In this document: piece by piece, positions 48,607-60,700 of the stretch
Numbering within the stretch: the first letter of the stretch is position 1
Layout of the letters: every line of letters begins with the position of its first letter
Assembly (NCBI GenBank): GCA_033026295.1
Contig: CM065171.1
Coordinates: 6,899,957 to 6,963,956, forward strand
DNA length: 64,000 nucleotides
Source of the DNA: Channa striata
Taxonomy: Eukaryota; Chordata; Actinopteri; Anabantiformes; Channidae
Direction of reading: 5' to 3'
Translations under genes and position numbers: made by a program
Notes under the pieces: generated by a model
The model's input: only the letters and a program-made list of their open reading frames with translations
What the model was told of the DNA's origin: nothing
Databases searched by the model: none

Positions 48607-49356
48607 ATGAAATGTTGGTGCAGAGCCCTGGCACTTCTCCCATGGGTGCTGGTGGCCCTGGACGCCCAGCTGATCTGCTGGCAGGCGCTCCTCCGGTGCC
48701 ACGACGAACCTGAATGTGACCTCGCGTACAGTCAGTACTTAGCAGCTTGTGAGGGGAACATCAGGGGGACGAGGAGACAGTGTCCGAGCCACTGCATCAA
48801 CGCCCTGATCAGGCTGAATCACACCCGCAGCGGGCCCGACCTGGAGACGTGCGACTGCGCCCAGGACGCGGAGTGTCTCAGCGCCAAGCGGGCCGTGGAG
48901 CCGTGCCTCCCGCGCAGGTACCCCAGCGATGCCGGGGGGATCGGCTGCATGGAGGCCCGCCAGAGGTGCGAGAAGGACAGCAAATGCCACACCTCCCTCA
49001 CGGCCTACTTGTCTTACTGCGGCCAGCTGTTCAATGGCCGGAAGTGCTCCTCCAAGTGCAAAGCCACCATCCAGCAGATGCTGTTCATCCCCAACGGCAT
49101 GCTGCTCAACCGCTGTGTGTGCGACGGGGTGGAGAGGCCTTTCTGCGAGGTGGTCAAGGAGAACATGAGCAAACTTTGCTCCATCGGAGACAGCAGTGTT
49201 TCAGACCAGCCTGATGTGGATGACTTCTACGAGGATGAGGAAAATGACACGAAAAACGAAAGAGAGGAGACGCAACCCGAGCACTCCTCTGCTTCCCAGA
49301 GCTCATCCAGCTGCATGACACTCCTGATTCTTCCTCTAGCAAGAATATTATACTGA
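48607..49356 (+). CDS. gas1: gas1, growth arrest-specific 1-like GPI-anchored protein (intronless)
   Basis: Single-exon 249-aa protein related to GDNF-receptor-alpha domains. GAS1 is known as a cell-surface Hedgehog co-receptor. Visible parts are a signal peptide (about 1-20, hydrophobic ALALLPWVLVAL), a first cysteine-rich repeat from ICWQALLRC (24-31) through CPSHCINALIRLNHTR (59-74) to CDCAQD, and a second repeat starting GCMEARQRCEKDSKC and ending CVCDGVERPFCEVVKENMSKLC. An acidic stretch (DVDDFYEDEEND) follows, then a Ser-rich end with a short hydrophobic tail (MTLLILPLA) suited to GPI attachment. Asn71 (NHT) is a glycosylation sequon. It is about 95 residues shorter than human GAS1 as I recall it, mainly lacking the Gly/Ala-rich insertions. 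The frame is open upstream to 48520, but that has no ATG; the first in-frame ATG at 48607 (A at -3) begins the signal peptide. Which teleost gas1 copy this is remains uncertain. Confidence 0.93.
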   Translation: MKCWCRALALLPWVLVALDAQLICWQALLRCHDEPECDLAYSQYLAACEGNIRGTRRQCPSHCINALIRLNHTRSGPDLETCDCAQDAECLSAKRAVEPCLPRRYPSDAGGIGCMEARQRCEKDSKCHTSLTAYLSYCGQLFNGRKCSSKCKATIQQMLFIPNGMLLNRCVCDGVERPFCEVVKENMSKLCSIGDSSVSDQPDVDDFYEDEENDTKNEREETQPEHSSASQSSSSCMTLLILPLARILY

Positions 49357-50786
49357 GATCATGCTCACTTGTTGGCATTATGGATGGAAGTTTAAAGACT
49401 GCTCTGTTGGACAAGGAAAGAACATTTTTCACTCCCAGGCCTCTCTGCAATCCCAGTTTGGGTGTGTGGTGACAGGCAGCACAGAAATGACTTGTGTAGG
49501 CTTTTTGCAAAGTAACTCTTGTCACTCAGGAAAACTCCTCTTTTGATTTGCGATCAAAAAACTGGAGGGAAATCCTGCCTTCAGAAATGGCAATAATAGT
49601 GTGAGGTGATAATGACAGGAAATGACCCGAACCAGACTTTGTTGCAGGGCATTGCCGGTTTGTGTGCCTTTTTAAAGAGCTGCTGTTTGTTTGGTTTCAA
49701 TGCTACTTGGAGCGTGGCTTTATTAAGACCTTAGACAAACATTGGACCCATCCAGATTTTGTTTGCTCTGCTCTCCATTTCAGGGGCCTCCGCATTGTTG
49801 CAGCAACCACACTTCAAATATTTGTGGGAACAGCCACAGGACAGGCAAGGGTGTGGAATCAAGTACTTAAATTAACAGAAGTGCCTCTCTAGCACTCAGT
49901 CCGGGGCCCCCTCCCCCATTTGAGATTGTTTTATTGAACTTTTCCCGAGACGACTTCCCCCAGCCCCCTTCTCTTCCTCTGCAGCCTGTCCCCCCCTTTG
50001 ACGCCTAGACCCCTGTCTTTACTGCTTAAGCAACAGCCCAGGAAGGCCTGTGTGCTACCGATGTGCACGGGTCATATATAACCCCCTCAGTTTATCCACA
50101 GCTCTGCTCATGACAAGAGGCTTCCCTGGTATGACATTACTTGCCTTTGTTGCATGTGGGTGAACAGAGTTTTAATCAAGCTGCATGTGCAGTGTGGTGC
50201 GAATGGTCCAGCAGAATGTACGTTCATTATTTGTTCACAGTGTTTGTTCAGGTGTCACTCCCGAACCAGACGTGTCTCAGGCCATGTGCAGAGATGTTTT
50301 GACATGCAGGACTGTCACCAGATGGCTTTTAAACGACTTGCACAAAATGCACATAAAACGAAGATTAGTCCACAGTAGTCCGAGGATGCAAACCACATTA
50401 AGCTGTTTAGTTTAAAGGGAAAGTAAAGGAATTTTGTTAGTATTCATCACTTGTAATGAAGCCGCCCACTTAAAATTCAAAACAGTTTTTTTGTTGTTGT
50501 TGCTGTACTGTTATGAAGTCTTGAACCATGTTGATAAATGTTAAATTATAAAAGGTAGAAAATGAAGAATGTGTATATATATTTTACAATTATGTGAAGT
50601 AAAAGAAGCCAGTGCCCGGCCACTTTCTCTTAAATGGATTAAATGCAACATAAACACACACGTAGCTCAGATATTGTCACAAAAGCCGACATGATTTAGA
50701 TTGTTCACTTTGTCATCTCACCTCGTGGAAACATGACAGTAAATGTCTCAGAGCAGACTTCCCATATGCAAGAGGATGAGTTTCAT

Positions 50787-50792
50787 AATAAA
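50787..50792 (+). other. possible gas1 polyadenylation signal
   Basis: AATAAA on the plus strand about 1.4 kb after the gas1 stop. A second candidate is in the ACAATAAATCC context near 51068. Either would fit the long 3' UTR typical of single-exon genes. Confidence 0.4.
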
Positions 50793-53666
50793 ATGTTTAT
50801 CAAATGAAGTTTTGTAATGATGTAATCCGCCCAGAGAGATCAAGAAACAAGCGCATGGTCTAATTATTACTGTCTCTGTCTCTAAAGTTTGATTAAGGGA
50901 GTATTTTTTTAAATACAGAATGCAGCATTATTCATGTTAAATCTGAAATTATACAACTGTACAGGCTGCTATAGCCATAAAACTGAGTTTCATTTTCTAA
51001 TATTTTAGGTGACTGGATCAGTGCAACTAAAACCCAGGGAGGAATTTTAAGTGTCTAGTTATTGCACAATAAATCCTTTTTGGAATAAAAGGCCAATCGT
51101 GATTCTGCTTACGTTGTAGGCTCCAGATGCAATTAAGCCACCATGACTTTTACAGGAGCGAGGCAGCCATGTCAGTTTATCCGACAGACGGGGTTCGCTG
51201 TATACACTCAGATTTAACTAGTGCATTCACAGGCTTTGCCAATAACCAAAACGCCAGCGAAGCGAGCAACCATTCTGGGCTTGCGCCACGCTTGGTTTGG
51301 TATTTACAAGTCATTAACTAGATGTAAATAAGTCGTTTAGCATAGCTGCTAGTTGTGAGGTTCATAGCTGTTTTGAAAATATAACTTTAGTCACGGCCAA
51401 TGAGCACAATCTACAGTGGCAAAATTCACAAACTATTTGCTGCCTTAAGTTTTTTTTTGTCATGTGGCGCCACTATAATTAATTAAAAACATACATTTCT
51501 ATGATGCATGTTTTTCTGCATGTCCCCAGCTTTACTTGGCAAAATAGACCTACATGTACTGAGTAAATAAAAGTATATTACTTGGCTTAGCAGGTGGCAT
51601 TTTTCAACATCTCCAAACCTGAGGAGAAGTTCTGTAGTTTTTCCTGATTTTTCATTAACCACAGGAATCCCCAAGCACTTCCAACTGTCTATTGTGTCAT
51701 GAAAACACGGGGAGCTGGAGAAACAACGTGGCCTACAGCTACAGTATAGCATGACTCCGTCTAGTTTACTTAGATTGTATTCGGTCCAATTAATCTGTCT
51801 TAAGCAGTGCCATGCATCTTTAAGTCCTCCAACATAACCACCCTGCCCCCTTCAAGCCCCTCCACCACCCCAATTCTGGGAGCAAAATCAAAACAAACAC
51901 GAGCGGAGCAGCCGTGGGGAGTTGACTTGTGTGGAGGGAACTGGGGGTTACAGAGGCAGCACTGTGCTGGAGCCCATTTTCTAAATTATCTTTATTCAAC
52001 TCCCCTGACCCCAAATCTCTCTTCAGCTTGGGGATTTGTCTCTCCTAGGTACAATGTTCCATTCATGATAGCCATCGAGCCACAGTGCATGGCTGCTCTG
52101 TTTTCAGTGCAGGGGGGTGGGGGTGCAAGGACATCCAGTTTCTACAGGTCCAGAACATAGAGACCCCTCTTTATGAGTGATGCTGATGCCAGTTTGACAC
52201 AATTGCTGTGCCATTAACAGTATCGACACACACAGAGAGAGAGAGCGAAAGCCAGGGGAATGGGCAATAATAAGTGTTGTTGGAGCTTTGAAGGAAGAAG
52301 AATGAAGAAGCCAATTAAAGCCACAATGTCGCATGTTGTGGTTTGAGAGGAGACGGGGGTGTGTCTTGGAGGATGAGGCGGGGGGTTCAGTTTTCCATTT
52401 CAGAATCTCCCTTTCTGGGCTGCATTACTGTGAGGCTATTCCGTGTACTTATGGGGGCAACGTTTAACTGGCAGAACTCCCAGAAACATACAACAAAGGG
52501 TCAAAAATTGCATCCACAGTTTTCCTGGCAGCAGCAGGCTTATAGTTCATGATTAAAGCGGTAAAGCTCAGCCAACAGCACGGGCACCATTTAAGAAAGC
52601 CGGAGACCCCTCCACAGCACAGCCACAAAAGCAGCACCCGGTGGTGCTCCACCCTGTGGCTCCAGGACTCGGGGGGCCATGCTGCTCTCTGTTCTGGGAG
52701 TGATTTGCAGCAGGTATGCCAGGTGAAGGTGATTAGCCAGATGGTACTGCAGAAAACAAACAGTGCTCTGACTCATAAACCACACTGAGCATTTCAGGGC
52801 TTTTAGATAACTTGATGTTTTTTCCAAAGTCTGCAACGGTTTTTCCACAATTTCGTTGCCTTTGAGTCAGTATTTTAAAGAAGGCCCCCAGAGATTTTGT
52901 ATTGCACTTCCATAAAGTTAATGAACTCATGAGAAAAAAAAAGATCAAAATTGAAAGAGCAGAGGCTGCCATATTCAGATATTTAGTCCCTAGTATGAGT
53001 CAAGTTCCACAAAGACATGAATTTAAGCACAGATATCACTTTGTTAGCCTGTTTATTTTCACAAATTTGATAAGAGATTCTCCAAAGTCCAGCGTAACCA
53101 TGACTACTCAATTCTCCACAGAGTTTCCCTTGAAATTATATTTATCCTTTTCAGCATTTTAGGAGCAGTAATCCATCTTTTACATTCAAAACTAGTGCAC
53201 TTTTTCTTGCACTAGTTTCTTGAATTTAATTACCTCTTTAGGTTATATTTCCCTTACAGTGAGATGTTATAGATTGTAAAAATAGCTACATCTCTCATGT
53301 TTGGCATAGGAACTAGAGGCACAAAACAGACCCTCCAAAAAAAAAGACTTTGAATGAACTATTGTGTAATCCTCTGTGCAATTCCCATAGTTTTAGAAAT
53401 CTTGAAATCTAACATCTGAATCATATAATTATAAAATGTCCTTACTTTCCCTTGCCTGCCCTCCTCACTTCTCCTCTGGTGGACAGAAGCCAGCTGTTTC
53501 TGGACAGCGGCCCTCTAGATGATGACGACGGCGAGGGACCGGCAGTGTTTCTCCTACGACGTCGCATTAATCTTTCTGACTGGTTCTGACATACGAGCGT
53601 TTGCCTTGTCCTGTTGACAAAACGTCTGAAGAAGTTACAGACCACAGGGACTTCAGAGGTTGTCAT

Positions 53667-53672
53667 TTTATT
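53667..53672 (-). other. possible ulk3 polyadenylation signal
   Basis: AATAAA on the minus strand, about 1.1 kb past the ulk3 stop. Other AT-rich candidates occur nearby, so this is only the best-placed one. Confidence 0.35.
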
Positions 53673-54772
53673 TTCCACATAATTTCTCATTTAATAAATA
53701 TTTTATAAAATCACAGCTGTATAAACATTCAAACAAAAAGTAACACACAGCAGTGCAGAAATATTGCCAGCAGACATTTATAATATTCTCCTTTAACTCC
53801 TGATTCAGGTATTTTGTCTAGTTGACTTTAAACTTGTGTTAACATAGTAAAGCTCCCCTTTTGAAATATTCAAGCACTTTACCTTTCTAAAATGAAAACA
53901 GTCCCTGAAGACCTACAACATCGAGGATTACCAGTCTGCTACTGACGCGTTATGGTTTTAAATAGGCCACGTTATGTGCACGAGTGCCACAAATCACTGT
54001 ATCCTTCAGCCAGTGCCAAACCTAAGAAAATGCAAGTCTAGTGTAAATAAAGCAGAGGCAGCACCTCTCCAGTTTTCCCCTTCATAGTGGTGGAGAGGGC
54101 TCTATCAACAGAGTGAGCATGGGGAGCCTGTGGTTGAGCCACAGTAAAGAGAGTGGGAAACGGGGGGGGAGGTGAGGGCGTATGTGCATGTTTGCAGAGG
54201 TCTCGATACACTTAAAGGCAGTTTAAAACCGCTGTGATGCTTCTTACATGTCACAGTTTGGATTGTATTTTCAAGCTTTCAGTTCATAGCTGTCCTGCAT
54301 CCACAGTTGTGGATGTTCTGCACTTACATAGATGCAAATGCCTCAGTTTAACTCGTTTACCATGACAGCGTGGTATTGTCATACAAGCTGTCCAGCATTT
54401 ACATGTCAATGGTGTGTCAGGGGGAGGGATTTAAGGCCTGAAAGTGCGACAGCACAGTGTGAAAGAGCAGGGAACTAAATTTAACATTCACCAGTGTGCA
54501 AATCCAAAACTATGAAAGAATCAACACAAAATAAGTTCTCCACCTGCCAAATTATCTGGTAGAAAAACCTGCAGGCACCAAACAAAATATTGACCACATT
54601 TAGTTGGCAACTGCAATCCCACCCAGACAGTCGGTTAGTGTGAGGTGTGATTCAGGTTTGATTTGGTCCCAACAGAAACCTGCTCAGGTACAAACTCTGT
54701 GTCCAAGCTGAACGCTGAGAGACACTCTGATGCTGTGTGAGGCGTCCCGGCTGGTTCCTGTGGTCGTCAAGC

Positions 54773-54789
54773 TTATTGCAAACAGCAGG
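54773..54789 (-). CDS. ulk3: ulk3 last coding exon (17 nt, stop)
   Basis: Only 17 coding nt: completes a serine, then SCCLQ overlap residues C-C-L-Q and TAA at 54773-54775. Acceptor TTCCCAG lies directly upstream on the minus strand. The frame and the match to the human C-terminus SSCTLQ (from memory) support it despite its size. Confidence 0.8.
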
Positions 54790-57700
54790 CTGGGAAGACA
54801 GAAATGATCGATGTGTGTTATGAGATGAAAAACTGAAACACGTTTACATTTAATTCTATACTTAAAGCACGGAAAATGAGACTCTTTTGCTAACATCATG
54901 TTAACGCTGAATAATATTTGGCAGGTTTACAAATAAAATGTTAGTTTACAAAGCTGCTGTTCAACTGTAAGCTGAACATTAAGTACCAGTGTTTAATGTT
55001 TACTTCTAGCTTCAATTTTCATATTATGTCATAAAATTGTTTTATGTTTTCTTTGACTACTACTTGTATTCTAGTTTAACTCAACCTGTTCTGACTTTTT
55101 GAATTTTAATCGAATGACAATAAATAATTACAGTAACAGCAGCCAGATATACCAGTACAATATCATCATTCTTTATAAACACAATAAATACACAGAGAAA
55201 AACATACCTCTAGAAAGCACATTTTAAGCAACAATCTTATAATAATGTCACCCTTTTCATAATATGTTATTTTTCCTCCTTTTGTCACTTCAAACATGGA
55301 TATACCAGCATCCTAATAGGTTTAGATGTGCTCCTCTATTGCCCATTGTCAATAGATGCACTATTGAGGATAAAGACTATTACCATACCATAATCCTTCG
55401 CATTTACAATGAGCTATATACTGACTATAATAGCATATATTATTAGCTTGAGAGTTGCACCCCGTTTTAATTTATTGCTGCTGTATAAAAACAGGATACC
55501 TGAAGGGATTATTGAGAATGTTGCCCACTGATCACGTTGAATGTCAAATTTAGACGGTGAAGTTTTAGGGCTTCCTGGTTTCGGCCACTGCAGCTGGGCC
55601 ACTGAAACTCACTGCGTGCTGTGCGAATTTGACATGTGCGTCTTCTGAGAGTTATACTGATGGTTCTCAGCAAAACTTTGCTGCTTGTTTCGGTTCAGTC
55701 TCAGGTCACCAGATAGACTTGGGCGTTGCTGCAACCCTCTCTAGTACAGCTGCTGTTGGACCAGGGCCAACAAGTATGGCTCACTGTGGCATGGTTTTAT
55801 TAAAATAACAGCAGCAGAATAAGAAGCCACATTCTTAATGAAACTCGAGCAGCCTCTGGAGTCACTGGTGCCCTTCCCCCATTATATTTTCATAATTCCC
55901 CAGGAATTTCTTGCTGAGAACAGGATATTGTCTAGGCTTTAGGTATCTACTATCCATCTAGGGGCTTGCCACAGGAAATACAGGACGTCAGGGTAGGTTA
56001 CAGCCTGGGACCTTCTAGCATGTTATTGCCATGCAGTCCAAAACCTAAATCGTTTTCTGAAAATAAATTAAAGGCAAGTTTCTATGTGAGCATGTGAAAA
56101 GGGTGAAGTGTGAGCTGATTGTGTTTCTGGTTGTTACATTTCAGGAGTCTCTTTGCTGGGACTATGTCCCTGTTTCACAAGGTAGACTTTACAACAGGGC
56201 AGAGGACAGAGCAGCCCACGGCTGCACTGAAATGAAATCAAAGAGTCAGACAGTCCTGCAGGGTGGCCGGCACAGCAAGAGAATGGCTCATATTTTACAA
56301 GTGGAATACCCTTCACTGAATGGACATTTCATTTCAACTTAAGGCAGTTAACATCCTCCACCTTCAAATACCACTCCGTATAAAGTCAGCAATCAGTAAG
56401 ACTGCAAGGTTTTCAAAAACACACTCTGAGAGCCACAGCGGGGAAACTCACAGCTTCTGACAGAGTCTACAAGTGTTTCTCGATCTAGAGACACATCGCT
56501 TTGAGTCTCCTGCATCTGAAAAAAATCAACAGAGGCAAGTGATTAAAAAAAAACTAACAAGCAAAGAACAAAATACAGACAGATAAAGCAAGATATAAGG
56601 ACTAAATGACTAAATTATTGAACATCACTTATTTAAATAAAGAAATAAGACGATTAGTTGAAAGGCATAAAGGAAAGTAGGAATGTGTGCTTACCTTGAT
56701 GTGCTTTTTGAGGTATTCAGCTCTGGTCATCAAGCTTTTAATCTGACGGGACAAAGTTACATGACATTGAAAGGATAAATTTAAATAAAGTTGACACTTT
56801 CAACACAAGTGTGCTTGATGACTCCAGACTTTTTGTCTGACATGACCATAAGGTTCCATTTTTTAGGTGTATTGCAAGCTATTACAGTTTGCCTCAGTAT
56901 GATAGAAACATGATAATACCGTCCACATGCATTTTCATCCAGAGCAGTCATCAGGCCAAGATTTCAAAATAGCAATTTTATAGTTTAACGTTTTTCATTA
57001 CAGTCAGTGACTCAGGCATACAGTATAATCAAGACGAGATGATTTCCTCCAAATTTGTTTCAATTACCAGCTTTATTTCCTGAGTCTCACTTGTTTACTG
57101 TAAACTGTGGCATCTTAGTGCGTGTGAAACACCGTAACTTTAAAATGCACGTGGACTTTAACTCCACATGTAAATCAGATTAAACTGATCAGCTCTGCTG
57201 ATCCACTTCATGCTCTCTGTTATTTTATTTAAAAAAATTCATATGGTACACATGTGCAAGTAGTAACTGCTGTCATCATATGCTTGAGGGTGCTCTTTGC
57301 TGTGGTAATCAGATCTCTGGTAATGATGAAGTTTCTTGGCTGCACCTAGTTCCATCACCACTTCATTAGAGAATACAGCAAGCTTTCTTGAGTATTTCTG
57401 CATCAACATCAGACCTGAGGGCATAATGTCTTGTTAAAACATCAGTCAGCTGTGGTAAATAATAATTCTGACTCCAAGTTTTTAGTATCCTGTCCTGACC
57501 TTCAGTAGGTTAGATCTTTAATCACAATTCTTTTAAATGTGGAAACATCTACACATGGAGCAAGACAAATGTATTGATATCTCACAGCGTTATAATACAG
57601 AAAGTGTCATACTATATATACTACAACATTCCACAGGACTTCGTGTATGGTCAGCCATGATGACACTATATCAACATACACTAACTGGATCAAAGCTGTG

Positions 57701-60700
57701 GTTCACACATGAGATGTCAAGATATTGAATTGCAGCTTTGAAAAGCTCAAGTGTGCTCTACAGTAGATATGAACGCACATGGAGGCCAGTTATGGCAGCA
57801 TATGTTGGCCCTTTTGAGTTCTCACATACACACATGCTTTCACTCTAATCCCCCACCCCGCCTCCTTAATGCCGCGTTAAGATTATTACACTCGCATCTG
57901 AATTTACTTAGGACAAGCACCCATAAAACTTCAAATAGGGAGGTCTATGAGGCCCTCTCAAGCCCTGAGCCCGCTTTTGAGATTTATTGCCAAAATACTG
58001 TTGTCTGTTGTAGGCTTAGTTACTGGCTAAACAATGCACAAAAACAAAAGCCTGAAGCATTAATAGCAGACAAGCAAACATTTTTTCCTCGTGAAAGTAG
58101 AACATTAATACTGGTATTGAAATCTTAATTCCTGAAAGTTGCAGCCAGCAAACTTTACTGGACCATCAAAATGTAGGGCTGATTCAAGTATGTTCATTTT
58201 GGGACTAACATGTAATCAGAACAACGTCTTATTCGTTCAACAGAACAGGTTAACGAAGGGTTTTCGCTGGTATTTCCTAAGGTTTGTAAATACCACCATT
58301 TAATTCTGTAATTGCAGCGCACACCAATTTATTTTCCAGAAAAACCTTCAATAACAATTATTATTATCAAGTTACCTTGTTCTGAAAACTTCAATTGTAA
58401 GAACAATAAGGTACAATAAAGCATGTTCACCTTTCCAGTTATTATGGCAAACCTGCAAACACTTTGCACACAGATTCTCATCTACAAATCCAGCATTTAG
58501 GGAGCCACATGGACATTCATTTGGACTTTCTGGCCAACTGATGAACAGTCCAACAGCCATATTTTCTGGTTTCATCAAACTCCAGAGGGATATACTGTAA
58601 CTGGATTTAGCTGCTAAAGTCTCCCTTATGTTCACTAGTTACTAGCAAACTCTCTGTGACTCTTGTGTGTTCCTTTTAAACTGGAAAACAGAATTATCAA
58701 ATTTTCAGTTGGAAATTTCAATTGAAACAACCCACTACTGTTGGCTTTCTGACTGGAAAGTCACCAACCTCAACCTCAAAAACCCCAGTCCAATCATCAG
58801 TGAGTGAAAGCTGTTGTAAAATGTTGTTTATTAGCACTTTTGTTGTATTTGGGTCCATGAAAACTGTTGTATGCACACTGCTGTCCAAAAAATGCACAAA
58901 ATACAGCAGGATGCGTCGTTCTAAACTGGTGTTGAACAGTGGCTAACCTGGTTATAAATGGTATTGTTATGGTTCCAGGTACACTGGAAAGCTTACAACT
59001 ATGGTGTGAAGTCATTTACAGCTGCAACTTCCAACTTCTTTGGTAAAATAAATGCAGCATAAAAATTTATCTTAATGAAGTTTAAAAAAAGCTTCACAGA
59101 CCTAAAGGGAAAAAAAACCTCTATGACTGTTTTCACACACGAGTGGTCCTGCAGTGCATTGCTGTGAGCATTCAATTATAGACGGGACAGTGATCTATGA
59201 GTATAAAAAGAGCTACAGATGATGGATTAGGCTGTTTAGGCTTTGCCAAAGAAAATGCGACTATAAAGGAAGGGTCAAGGGTCATTTGATGCTCTCAAAG
59301 TTTGATGATCAGCCGTGGGCTCATCGGGATGTGACAGATGGTCTACCTATCACAAGCACACAACGAGAAGCTCTTTCTCACCAACTCACCTCACTGTGGA
59401 GCAGCTCTTTCTTGCGACCCTGGGGCTCGGCTGGCACCCAAAGTAAGGAAAAAAAAAAGAGACAAGAATAATTAGGAAAGGAAGGCATGAGAGAGTTCAC
59501 TACCTAAGTCACCCTGTTTGTTCAAGAACAGGTCAGCTCCTGGGATTGGATTTCGCAAATGTGTAAAGTGGGGCCTCATGGGTAGAACTGTTTGTAAGGT
59601 AAGCCAGTGTTTTCACTTAGTCCAAGAGGAGAGTTTGGGTTGAAAAAGATGGGAGGAGGAGATGGCCTTTCTGGTGGTGAGGCATGTTAGGAAGCTGTGT
59701 AACAAAGAAGTCAGCTAAACAAAGACCCAATGTTTTCCCCCACAATACCACTACTGGCATGTGCTGTGACGTACAGCAAGGCCCCTTCACCCCGGAGAGA
59801 GCGACTGCTGTGGGCTTATCTGAAGCAGTATATTATTGATTTCCTGGAGGTTCTCTTCAACACATGTAATACAAATTCACACATAGAACTTAATCGTTGC
59901 ATTGCCAGAACCATCTGCTAGCCTAAAATTGGGGCTACAGTAATCATGAACCCAGATATATCCCTACTAATTAAAGTAGTCCACCGCTATCATACTGCTA
60001 TCTCTGCACTTGGAGGTCACGAATTTGCAAAGGCTCCCGGTGCTAGAGAGTAAGAGACAGAGTTTCCCTATCATTGAATGTGTGGTCAGGCCTTTACCAT
60101 AAAGAGCTGCTAAACCACACAAAAAAGGGTGCTTAGGTTTAGGCAATGAGAAAATAATCAAAAGTATAAGTAAAATACAGAATATGTGTTATAAGCACAA
60201 AATCTTTAGTCCAAAGCATCAGAACCTACTAGATGAGGCTTAGGTAGAACCAGCTGGATGATTAGAGTTCTTGTTTCATATGAGAGGTAATAGTTTTTGT
60301 TTGTTCCCAGTGTGCAAAAAAACAAAGAAATGAAGTGTGCTATCTAAATGGAAAGCAGATGGCAGGGCTCTCATACCACACACAGGGTGCTGGCATCAGG
60401 TCTCATCCCGGCTCAAAGCCACATCTGGATCAATCTATCCCACCTCTTCCATTAGGCCGCTCTTCCAGATGAGCTCATGAGCCCTGCATAATGGACGCCA
60501 GGCCAGACAGAAACACTGGAGACTCTTCTGTAGTCCCTCTGTCTGTCTGTCTGCCTGTCGCTTGTCGAGTGTCTCCATCTCTCTCCAAATCTATTGCTTC
60601 ACTCTGTTTTTCTCTATCATTTTGTTTTTCCTCCCTTTCTGAATGACCTTCTCCAAGTTATTTTCCATTTCTTGTTTCTTCTCATGAGTGTCTTCTTTCC

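Larger units (their letters stand above)
49357..54772. other. gas1 3' region convergent with ulk3 3' region
   Basis: 5.4 kb AT-rich stretch holding the presumed gas1 and ulk3 3' UTRs and an 11-bp inverted repeat (53189-53218). ORFs here are short with no recognisable domain. Confidence 0.6.

Noticed and set aside
48780..49214. 144-aa ORF within gas1
   Set aside because: Alternative frame of gas1. The gas1 frame has all the family cysteines, and this one is an Arg/Pro-rich by-product of GC-rich codons.
57751..58128. 125-aa plus-strand ORF in a ulk3 intron
   Set aside because: No recognisable domain and antisense to ulk3. Possibly repeat-derived, not supportable as a gene.
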